The notes beneath the pieces were generated by a model, which was not told the origin of the DNA, made no database searches, and saw only the letters and a list, made by a program, of their open reading frames with translations. Positions 48,124 through 57,200 of a DNA stretch of 64,000 nt are shown one piece after another. The position numbers and the translations under genes were made by a program. The number at the start of each line of letters is the position of its first letter. Position 1 is the stretch's first letter. The stretch is from an uncultured Persicobacter sp. (GTDB lineage: Bacteria; Bacteroidota; Bacteroidia; Cytophagales; Cyclobacteriaceae). The stretch is from NCBI GenBank assembly GCA_947498325.1, contig CANMKE010000013.1, positions 59,162-123,161 on the forward strand. Reading direction: 5' to 3'.

Positions 48124-49770
48124 ATGAATTATTGCTATACTTTTTTCTTCCGATGTTGCCTGGTTTTGGGGCTTTGCTTCACGCTCAGTTGTAGCCAGAC
48201 CAAAGAAAATACCTCTGCGAATTCGGCACCAAAGCCGAACATTATTTTGATCCTTGCGGATGATATGGGCTTCTCGGATTTGGGGGCTTACGGAGGCGAA
48301 ATCAATACCCCTTCCATTGATAAAATGGCAGACAATGGTTTGCGCATGACTCAGTTTTACAATGCTTCACGCTGTTGTCCAACACGGGCAAGTTTACTCA
48401 CCGGTTTGTATCCGCACCAGGCGAATATGGGCTTTATGCAGGAGGATTGCAAACTGCCCGGCTACGGAGGGTTCATCCCGAATACGGCTGTTACGATAGC
48501 GCAAGCACTGAAGGCCAATGGCTACCAGACGGCCATGTCGGGGAAGTGGCATGTGGGCAATGATCCGCAGTATTGGCCAACGAAAAAAGGCTTTGATAAA
48601 TTCTATGGCTTCCCACATCATGGCGGGGCTTATTTCTATCCATTCCCTGGCGATCAGGTGGTAGCGATTGGCGATAGCCTGTTGGCGCATCCGGGCGAAG
48701 ACTATTACAGTACCGAGGCGATTAACGATTATGCAGGCAAATATGTAAGGGAGATGGCACAGCAGGAAGACCCTTTCTTCTTGTATTTGGCGCATGTAGC
48801 ACCTCATTTTCCTTTGCAGGCACGGGCGGAAGACATTGCCAAGTATCGGGGAAAATACAAAGTTGGTTTTGAGAAGATCCGTCAGGCGAGATATGAAAAG
48901 CAAAAGCAATTGGGCATCATCGCTCAAGATACGCCACTTTCTGTCGTGGACGGACTGGTTCCTGAATGGGACAAACTTACCGAAGCAGAAAAAGATGATT
49001 ACGATTTGAGAATGTCGATTTATGCTGCACAGATTGAATGTATGGACAGAGGCATCGGGCAGCTGGTCAATACCCTGAAAGAAATTGGGGAATATGAAAA
49101 TACGATGATCATTTTTATGTCTGACAATGGTGGCACAAGGGAAGATTATTCGTGGGGCGATGCTTCGATTCCATTAGGCGAGCAGGGGTCATTTGGTTGT
49201 TACAAATTGCCATGGGCGAATGTCAGCAATACCCCTTACCGTATGTTCAAGCATTGGGGACACGAGGGCGGTATTCGCACTCCTTTTATTGTACAATATC
49301 CGAAAATGATCAAGGCGGGAACGATTGATAATCAGCCGGCACATATTGTAGATGTCATGACCACCTTCATGGAATTGGCACAGGGAGCATATCCAACAAC
49401 ATACAAGGGCCATGACATTCAGCCGATGGAAGGCATCAGCCTGCTGCCGGTGTTCAAAGGCGAGCAGCGTCAGGGGCACGATGGATTATTTTGGGAACAT
49501 GAAGGCAATAAGGCCGCAAGAGTGGGCGACTGGAAGTGGGTGAATATTTATCCTGAAGGAACCGACGAGCTGTATAACCTGGCTGAAGACCAAGTGGAGC
49601 AGACCAATCTTGCAGCGAGCAATCCAGAAAAATTACAGGAGATGAAACAAAGATGGCAGCAGTGGGCCGACCGTGTGGGCGTGCAGCCGTGGGAGAAAGT
49701 CATCGAGGTGGAGCCGTCGCAGAAGCGCCTGCAGATTTGGTACGAGCATCCGCCACAGGCGAATAGTTAA
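48124..49770 (+). CDS. Family S1 sulfatase lipoprotein (arylsulfatase type)
   Basis: 548 residues with a lipobox (FTLSC, Cys23). Metal site IILILADDMGFSDLGAYGG; formylglycine motif CCPTRASLLTG, with Cys84 the residue converted to formylglycine (Cys-type, so an anaerobic-type or formylglycine-generating maturase is needed and is not in the window). Other landmarks: GKWHVG, FMSDNGG and a C-terminal LFWEHEGNKAARVGDWKW. It removes sulfate esters from glycan fragments in the periplasm. Together with the SusCD locus it implies a sulfated or partly sulfated substrate, such as an algal or animal glycan. The exact S1 subfamily was not assigned. Confidence 0.94.
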   Translation: MNYCYTFFFRCCLVLGLCFTLSCSQTKENTSANSAPKPNIILILADDMGFSDLGAYGGEINTPSIDKMADNGLRMTQFYNASRCCPTRASLLTGLYPHQANMGFMQEDCKLPGYGGFIPNTAVTIAQALKANGYQTAMSGKWHVGNDPQYWPTKKGFDKFYGFPHHGGAYFYPFPGDQVVAIGDSLLAHPGEDYYSTEAINDYAGKYVREMAQQEDPFFLYLAHVAPHFPLQARAEDIAKYRGKYKVGFEKIRQARYEKQKQLGIIAQDTPLSVVDGLVPEWDKLTEAEKDDYDLRMSIYAAQIECMDRGIGQLVNTLKEIGEYENTMIIFMSDNGGTREDYSWGDASIPLGEQGSFGCYKLPWANVSNTPYRMFKHWGHEGGIRTPFIVQYPKMIKAGTIDNQPAHIVDVMTTFMELAQGAYPTTYKGHDIQPMEGISLLPVFKGEQRQGHDGLFWEHEGNKAARVGDWKWVNIYPEGTDELYNLAEDQVEQTNLAASNPEKLQEMKQRWQQWADRVGVQPWEKVIEVEPSQKRLQIWYEHPPQANS

Positions 49771-49788
49771 TCATTTATTTTAGTGTAG

Positions 49789-49809
49789 GGTCAGCCGATG
49801 TGCCTGACC
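49789..49809. repeat. Family-2 hairpin
   Basis: Stem GGTCAG / CTGACC with a 9-base apex CCGATGTGC. It resembles the apex of the copies at 11099 and 59592 (CAATGT or CTGTGT), while its stem differs at paired positions. Confidence 0.65.
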
Positions 49810-49824
49810 TAACACGACCCATCC

Positions 49825-49851
49825 ATGGTTCAAGCGTCCCGCTTGGACCAT
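49825..49851. repeat. Family-1 intergenic hairpin
   Basis: Outer arm ATGGT / ACCAT, T-G wobble, inner stem CAAGCG / CGCTTG, loop TCC. First of three family-1 copies in this 240-base gap. Confidence 0.88.
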
Positions 49852-49883
49852 CATACCAGCTGCCTCAGCATGAACAAATTTCA

Positions 49884-49916
49884 ACCCTATCGCGAGAGTC
49901 CCTCTCGTGATAGGGT
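49884..49916. repeat. Family-1 intergenic hairpin
   Basis: Outer arm ACCCTATC / GATAGGGT, G-T wobble, inner stem CGAGAG / CTCTCG, loop TCC. Total stem 15 pairs. Confidence 0.9.
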
Positions 49917-49931
49917 ACATATCTACATATC

Positions 49932-49962
49932 AGCTGTCACGAGACGGAGTCTCGCGACAGCT
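49932..49962. repeat. Family-1 intergenic hairpin, opposite orientation
   Basis: Outer arm AGCTGTC / GACAGCT, inner stem CGAGAC / GTCTCG, loop GGA (TCC on the reverse strand). The A-C mismatch at the junction reads as the family's G-T wobble on the reverse strand, so the element is inverted. It lies 49 bases before the paralogue D start. Confidence 0.9.
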
Positions 49963-50010
49963 TACCCAACCCCAACGAAACAAATTTTTTAAATATAATC
50001 CAACATCAAC

Positions 50011-53000
50011 ATGAGAATGATTTACAGTTTTCATATGAGAATGCTGTGCCTGCTGATGATATTTTTTGGCACTTTCAGCCAGTCAGCGGTAGCACAGTGG
50101 CTCAATGCCAACCCCGGCCATGGGGGGCAGTTGCAGCACTTAATTTGTGATCCTAACACCGAAGGGCGTATGTACCTTTGTTCCGATATGGAGGGGTATT
50201 ATGTCAGCGATGATTACGGTCAGCACTGGGCACCCTATACTTTTCAGTCACCTTTCAATAATGTATTCAATATTGCGGTCGCAAAAGGAAATTCCGACCG
50301 GATGTTGCTCGGTTCCACATATGGTGCGGCGGTCAGTCAGGATGGGGGTGAAAACTGGACAATCCTCGAGGAGCTTATCGGTACGCCGGTTTCAGCCATG
50401 ACGATCGACCCTGCCGATCAGAACAATATGTACTTTGCACCTTCATGGCTGGAGGATCTGGTAAGGGGTTTCAATGAGGAAGGACCTCGTAACGTTTACC
50501 GTTCGATTGACGGGGGAACCACCTGGAGCAAGCATACCTTCGCTTCCGGCAACGGGCCACGTAATGTACTGACCATTAATGTGCACCCTGCCAATGGGGA
50601 GGTGCTGCTGGCCAGTTTCGCCGGTCTATATCAGTCCACAAATCAGGGGCAAAACTGGTCGTTGGTGGAAGCACCTACGGGTACCGGTGATTGTATGGGG
50701 GCTGATATTACCCCTGACGGTCAGTATATTTATGTTATTTACAAAAGAACGGATGGCAACACAGGGCTTTATGTGCGCCCATATGGTGGAGGCGATTGGA
50801 CGGAGCTTGATGCCAATGGGGTGATGCAGGCCAAAGCACAGGTGCACTGGCGCCCGTTGGTGGACCCAAATTCCACAGGAACCACCCACCATGTCATGAT
50901 GGGGACACTCCTGCGTGGTGGAAACGGAAATGAAAACGCACTGCTCGAAGGAACGTTCAATGTTGTTGGCGACAACATCAGCGGGACGGTCAGTGAGGCT
51001 TTTAAATACACGGGCACAGAAAATATTGCCGATGCCGGATGGAACAAATACCACGGTGTATCGAGAACTTATGACTACTTCCCGGCCTCCTGGAAAAATT
51101 ATTCACAGCAAAGAGGCGCGCTGATCATGAATCAGCAGACCGCCATGATCGGGGACCTTACCGATAGACTTTCCTGGAAAACGGTTTCTTCCTATCGCGT
51201 GCAGACCCTCAACGGGCGAGATTTTTACCGGACCACCGGTACCGCCTCTACCTATAACTGGGATATGGCCGGCACCGATAATTATGTGGTGGCAACATTG
51301 GCAGATAACGGCCTGGTGGAAAGTTATGATGGCGGTTTTTCCTGGAATCAGCCGGCAATTGTTACGCAGGGGAACTGGAATGGCGATGCCGCAGCGGTAT
51401 TGAAAAGAGAAAATCAGCCGAGCATTATGCTTGTGGCTACGGCCAACGGATTTGGTGGTGCCGTGCAGGAGTGGGAGGGTCGTCTGTTAATGAAAACCCT
51501 CAACAACCTCAATGGTCCTTCAGACACTTATACCGTTTTGATCGACGGAAAAACGGCCAACAGAAAAGGCCTTGATGCTTCCCAAAACCGAATCAGCTCT
51601 ATATATGTCGATCCCAATGTTCCGGAGCGTGTTTATGTTTCTACCATTGGCGGGGCGTATGTAACAGACAATATCCATGAACTGATCGCCAACAATACGG
51701 AGCATTATTTTAGAAAAATCACCAATGGCGATGCCAATGCACAAGGCCGCGTGATCATCGGTGATCCTAACGATGCAGATGTGATTTACTACCGATGTGC
51801 AAATGGTACTTTCCGTGGAGATAGATCCAATACCGGTAATTACTCCTGGACGAAATTATTGATCAACGGCAGTAGTAATGGCATGGAAGGGCAGTGGGGA
51901 TCCAATGGCGATTTAACCACCTGGGCCAATGGCGACAAAAGTTATGTGCTGATCACCAAAGGAAACTCGGGGACAGATATGAACTTTGAATTATACCTTT
52001 CTGATGATCAGGGGGCGAATTTTACTAAAGTAGTTGACCGCAGCATGGCCACGGCCTTTCATGATCCTCAATGGCTGACCACCTTCAGCGCCAAAACTTC
52101 TTTTGGTGGTTTAGTGGGGCATGGCAATGAGTTCTATTTTACCTTCCATGTGCGTCAGCACGGTGAGGCAATTTCCAAAGGAATAGCATTTTTTAAAGCC
52201 ACCCTCAATGAGGATGACCTGTCGGTGAACCTGGAAGATTATACAGGAACCATTGGCGCCAATTTCATGGAGTTTCCGGTAGCTCGCCGAGCGAAAATCT
52301 GGGCGGATGAAACCGGTGAACAGCACCTTTATATTGCCACTATGGGAACGGGCTTGTGGAAGCGTGATCTAAAAAAGGCAGACGCACCGACCTCGGTAAT
52401 TGAAGCTGACCGGACCGAAGCGGAAGTACCCGCCACCATTCAGTTTGATGGCACCAAATCTACGGCTGTTGATGGCCGCACGCTCGTCTCTTATGAGTGG
52501 GATTTCGGTGATGGCACCACGGCAGAAGGGCAGACGGCAAGCCATACTTATACCGAGGAAGGACAGTACACCGTGAGCCTGAAAGTTACCGATGATGCCG
52601 GTGAGGAAGACGCTTCCTCGCTACGGTTGAAGATGATCGACAACAGCGTTCGTGCAAATATTACGGTGCCATTTACCCGCGGCTTTGCTCCTTTATACAT
52701 CACCCTCGATGGCTCTTCTTCAAAATCTCCTTTGAGCCCGATCACTAAATACACCTGGTATCAGGGGACAGAAGTGATAGGCAATACGGAAAAAATGACC
52801 CACTTTATGGCGGCTCCTGTGGAGGCAAAAATTAAGCTGGTCATTGAAAATGAGGCAGGGGAAACGGCCGCAAGTGAAGTTACCATTGAGGTACTGAAAT
52901 TTACCGGTGAGCAGGACAACTATGTCAAACTTTTGCAGGAAGACATGGAGGGTTTTGAAATTATCGACCCCGACAATAACGGTCAGCAGTGGGGAGGCGA

Positions 53001-54264
53001 GCCTAAGTATGGGGAAGTGGCGGAGGACAATACAGCAAAAATTCATTACGGACGGGTATGGGGAATCCATGAGAGCTCTGGTTATAATGGCGCCTCAGGA
53101 AAGTACAGCGCACTGATTCAGCCGGGCGAAGAGATTTTCTCATTGCAGTCGCTGGATGTGTCAGGGCACGAGCATGTAAAGTTAGCCTTCGGCATGATGA
53201 AAATGTCGGTTGTTGATGGTGAGGCAGTGCCCAATAATGACAATGGCGAAGGGATGAAATTTGAATATTCTACCGATGGGGTCAATTATACTGAAATCTC
53301 ACTGGTGAACCGTTTCGGCAACCCGACGGCCACAAATCCTATATGGTATTGGGTGACCCTCGAAGAGGAAATCCCTTCGGTGGAAAATCTCAGGTTGCGA
53401 TGGACAAGGCAGGGCGATGCCAACGATTACAACACTTTTTGGCGGGTAGATGACCTGCTGGTAACGCACCCTTCAGGGGTAAGCATGACCAAGCCAAGCA
53501 TGCTCGTGATGTCAGATAAAACTTCTGCCAATAAAAATGAGCAAGTAACCTTCTCTACGGCCATCGACGGTACCGCCTCGATGATCGAATGGGATTTTGG
53601 TACAGCGGCCACACCAAGGCATGCTTTCGGAACTGGCCCTCACGAAGTGATTTTCGGTAAAGCCGGTTTACAGAAAGTTACCGCTAAGGCCATCAATCAG
53701 GTGGGCTTTTCTCTGGCGGAATCGCAAATCGTGATTAATGAACGCACCGAAGCACTTTTCGGGGAAATTGTACCAAGTGTTGATGAAGCGGCAAAAAATC
53801 AGCAAGTCGCTTTCTCGTTCCGCACCACGGATAAAATCTATTCCTACAAATGGAATTTTGGGGAGGATGCCTCAAGTCCAACGGCCGAAGGTGCCGGCCC
53901 GCACTTTATTGCTTTTAGTGAAGAAGGCTGGAAAACCATCTCGGTAAAGGTAGTCGCTACGGACGGTACCACGGGCGAGTTCACGGCAGAAGAACTGATC
54001 GAAATTCTCGCCGGCCCACTGAACAACGATCAGCAGTCGGTCATCAGTATTTATCCAAATCCGGCAACGGATCATATTCGGGTAGATACCGCACTCGAAC
54101 AGGCTCAGCTGGTGATTTTCGACCTCAACGGCCGTCAGGTATTGGAGCAGAACCTCAGTTTCAATACCGAGATCAGCACCGCAAACCTGTCCTCAGGAAT
54201 ATATATCGTGCAAATTGTTGCTCAGGGGCAACTTGTTGAAACCCAAAAACTTTTAATCAAATGA
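50011..54264 (+). CDS. Secreted GH74-like Asp-box beta-propeller with PKD domains and T9SS tail (paralogue D)
   Basis: 1417 residues. Order: signal peptide (about 1-29); Asp-box propeller (about 30-790; SDDYGQHW, SQDGGENW, SIDGGTTW, STNQGQNW); PKD domain (about 795-880, YEWDFGDGTTAEG); second PKD-like domain (to about 970); beta-sandwich resembling a binding module (about 970-1150); two more PKD-like domains (about 1160-1340, MIEWDFG, YKWNFGED); T9SS sorting domain (about 1345-1417, ISIYPNPATDHI). It is the most diverged paralogue: NPGHGGQLQHLICDP, and FYRTTGTASTYNWD where the others have GRGTESTYTYD. Asp59 (CSDMEG) and Asp432 (LADNGLVES) are still kept. The next gene overlaps by 4 bases (ATGA), so the two are translationally coupled. 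Confidence 0.85.
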   Translation: MRMIYSFHMRMLCLLMIFFGTFSQSAVAQWLNANPGHGGQLQHLICDPNTEGRMYLCSDMEGYYVSDDYGQHWAPYTFQSPFNNVFNIAVAKGNSDRMLLGSTYGAAVSQDGGENWTILEELIGTPVSAMTIDPADQNNMYFAPSWLEDLVRGFNEEGPRNVYRSIDGGTTWSKHTFASGNGPRNVLTINVHPANGEVLLASFAGLYQSTNQGQNWSLVEAPTGTGDCMGADITPDGQYIYVIYKRTDGNTGLYVRPYGGGDWTELDANGVMQAKAQVHWRPLVDPNSTGTTHHVMMGTLLRGGNGNENALLEGTFNVVGDNISGTVSEAFKYTGTENIADAGWNKYHGVSRTYDYFPASWKNYSQQRGALIMNQQTAMIGDLTDRLSWKTVSSYRVQTLNGRDFYRTTGTASTYNWDMAGTDNYVVATLADNGLVESYDGGFSWNQPAIVTQGNWNGDAAAVLKRENQPSIMLVATANGFGGAVQEWEGRLLMKTLNNLNGPSDTYTVLIDGKTANRKGLDASQNRISSIYVDPNVPERVYVSTIGGAYVTDNIHELIANNTEHYFRKITNGDANAQGRVIIGDPNDADVIYYRCANGTFRGDRSNTGNYSWTKLLINGSSNGMEGQWGSNGDLTTWANGDKSYVLITKGNSGTDMNFELYLSDDQGANFTKVVDRSMATAFHDPQWLTTFSAKTSFGGLVGHGNEFYFTFHVRQHGEAISKGIAFFKATLNEDDLSVNLEDYTGTIGANFMEFPVARRAKIWADETGEQHLYIATMGTGLWKRDLKKADAPTSVIEADRTEAEVPATIQFDGTKSTAVDGRTLVSYEWDFGDGTTAEGQTASHTYTEEGQYTVSLKVTDDAGEEDASSLRLKMIDNSVRANITVPFTRGFAPLYITLDGSSSKSPLSPITKYTWYQGTEVIGNTEKMTHFMAAPVEAKIKLVIENEAGETAASEVTIEVLKFTGEQDNYVKLLQEDMEGFEIIDPDNNGQQWGGEPKYGEVAEDNTAKIHYGRVWGIHESSGYNGASGKYSALIQPGEEIFSLQSLDVSGHEHVKLAFGMMKMSVVDGEAVPNNDNGEGMKFEYSTDGVNYTEISLVNRFGNPTATNPIWYWVTLEEEIPSVENLRLRWTRQGDANDYNTFWRVDDLLVTHPSGVSMTKPSMLVMSDKTSANKNEQVTFSTAIDGTASMIEWDFGTAATPRHAFGTGPHEVIFGKAGLQKVTAKAINQVGFSLAESQIVINERTEALFGEIVPSVDEAAKNQQVAFSFRTTDKIYSYKWNFGEDASSPTAEGAGPHFIAFSEEGWKTISVKVVATDGTTGEFTAEELIEILAGPLNNDQQSVISIYPNPATDHIRVDTALEQAQLVIFDLNGRQVLEQNLSFNTEISTANLSSGIYIVQIVAQGQLVETQKLLIK

Positions 54265-57200
54265 GGAAGTTAAGTCAATCAAATTATATAGGAAAGGCAC
54301 TGGCGCTTTTAGCCGCCCTGCTGATCCACGGGAGCCTTTGGGCTCAGGAAATCACGGATTTTTATCCGAAGCAGACCAAAGAAACTGGTGCCGTAACGGT
54401 TATCGGATCGGGATTGAGTGCCGCAACAGGCGTAACGATCGATGGGCAAAGCAGTCCTTACTTCAAAAAAATATCCGATACCCGGCTGACCTTTCAGGTA
54501 CCAAAGGGAGTAACCACTTCCACTTTTACCATTGAAGGGATTAACCTTACCTCTTCCGAAGCGGTGAAGGTCAATGATTTTGCCGGCCGTACCTCCTTTG
54601 GTGTGGAGGCTTTCAGCAATACCACCAATAATGGCACAGACATCAGCGATTTGGGCGATGGCGCACCTTATACATTAAGTGCAGTTGCTGGCGATGGTCT
54701 GGAGAAATTCATCAATAATGGAAATGGGCATTCCAGCGACGCCTATCAGGGGGGCAGTGGCCCGAACTATTTGCGTCTGGAAAACAATGGAGGTGCATTG
54801 TTCTCAGGCATCAACACCATGGGTTATGGCGATATCCGCATTCAGTTTGGTTTTGCCTCCTGGCAGAATAGAAACATTGATGATGTGGTGGAATTATCGT
54901 TTCGGGATGCAGCAAACAATGGCGCATGGACGTCGGTGGACTTCCCAAGCTTTAATAATAATAATGCGCACCTCTGGCTTTATATTGTTGCGGGGCATGG
55001 GGTAAATATCCCGCAGACTGAGCAATTGGAGGTGAAAATCATGACCAAGAATCCAGGAAATAGCTGCGCCATGCGTATTGATGATTTTGAAGTAACGGGC
55101 AGATTATTGCCTCCTTATGTTGCTTTCAATCAATCAGAGATCGTCAGCAGCGAAGATGCCGGACAGGTGGAGATCGGCGTGAGTGTGACCAAGGCCGTTG
55201 AAGCGGATCGAACGATCAGTTTGTCGGCCAACTTCGATGAGGCCAAGTATTCACTGACCGACAAAAATGGAACGAATGCCGCCAATACCATCACCATTGC
55301 TGCAGGAGAAACTACCGGAGCAGCGATTCTTCATATTACTGATAATGATATTGCCGATGGAACGGATGAGTTCACAATTCAGATGCTATCGGCAGATGCG
55401 CCTGTTGAAATCGCGATGCCTTCAGTAGTGAAGGTAACGGTATTTGATGACGACGGCCCGGCACTGATCTATGCTCTGGAGGCGGACAAGGAACAAATTA
55501 CCGAAGGCAGTGGCGAGACCATTACGATTACTGCCAAATTCACCAAAGAGGTCACCGGAGATCAGGAGATTACCTTCACTATGGGCGAGCGTACTCATGC
55601 ACGTGAATATACCTTCGGTGAGGAATTTAAAATGATGGTGGCCGACGGCACCAAAGAAGCCACGGCTGTTTTTGCGGTGGTGGATGATGAGCTTTTGGAG
55701 CAACCTGAGCAGGTTACGCTTTCAGTAGAAAGTGTAACGGATGGCGTCTCTTTGGGCGAGGTTATTCCTTCGGTAGGGTTCATGGTTTATGATGATGAAC
55801 TGCCAACGGTAACGATCGCTATGGATCAGGATGTGGTGCAGGAAGAAGCTTCGCCGGAAGTAACCATTACGGTTACGGCGGAGATTCCGGTAGTGGAAGA
55901 CCAGATCATCAGCCTTGATATTGCGGGCGATGGCATTGATGAAAATGATTATCAGATCACTAGTACTATTGGGGAAGTGGGCGTGGCAGAGGTGTTGATC
56001 CGTGCCGGGGAGCAAAGCGGTCAGGCAGTAATGACCATTATCCGTGATAAAGTGAATGAGGGGAATGAAACCATGTTGGTGGGTATGGCCTCCGCAACTT
56101 CGGGAATTGATACCGAGCGCGAGGTTGAAGTCGCCGAGCTGTTGATTTTGGATGAGTTTGTTCTTCAATATTTTATTGGGCCAGAAACCAATGGCTGGAG
56201 AGAGAATGGATCGATTGACACCTATCGTAACAATGGGTATTTCGACCTGGATTATCAATACACCGGTACGGCAAAAATTGGCAAAGCAGCAGTTAGTGGT
56301 GGCGAGCAAGCCTATGATAGTTACGTCAAATTTACTGGTAACGATGGCAATAACGACCACTCCAACACCTTCATCATGCCGGGGGTAAATACCATGGGCC
56401 ACGATGATTTGAAATTGGCATTTTTACTGAAGCCTGAAAAGGCAGGCAACTCTGTTTTGGCAGATTTCAAGGTGGAATACAGCCTCGACGGTTCCAGCTA
56501 TACCGTTTTGGATCTGGCTTATGACCATAGTGGTGATCAGGTTTATGAGCAGATGCAGATCGAAGGCTTCTTGCCGCAGGCAGAGAACATGACCTTGCGC
56601 TTTACCAATTTGGAAGATAACAACAAAAATGGCTGGTGGATGGACGACCTTTCGATCTACCATCATGTGGAACGTCCGTCGGTGGTATTCAGCGTGGACA
56701 AAACGATGGTCAATGAGGCAGATAATCCAACCGTAACCATCTCAGCAACTTTACAAGAGGCTTTGGAATCAGATGAATATGTGTTTCTGAAAGCACCGGT
56801 GGGTTATCATTTCAGGACGGAGATCAATCTGACAACAGGTGCGGGGACAGTGATCAAGGAGGTGAGCACAGCAGAGGATTTCCAGATCAGTGGTACGGTG
56901 ATTAAAATTCCAGCAGGTGAAGTGTCCGCTTCGGTTAGCTTGCAGGTATTGGATGATAATAAAAAAGAGTACGATGAAACGATCGAGTTGGAGGTTGAAG
57001 GTACTTCGGCAGGTTTGTCGGATATCGTTCGCCCTTCAAGATTGAGCGTGCAAGTTTATGATAACGATTGGGGTGGAGTAGTTGATTACTTTTTTAAAGA
57101 GACCCTGAATAACCCATTCAATAGGGAGCGCTTCAATAATGGTAATCAATTCTATCTGAATAGAGACAACAGACCATGGTCCAACATGAGGGATCATGCT

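Noticed and set aside
27934..54264. Direct naming of the four propellers as xyloglucanases
   Set aside because: Only the N-terminal blade and two Asp positions can be aligned to GH74 by eye, and no alpha-xylosidase or fucosidase is present, so a substrate name is not justified.
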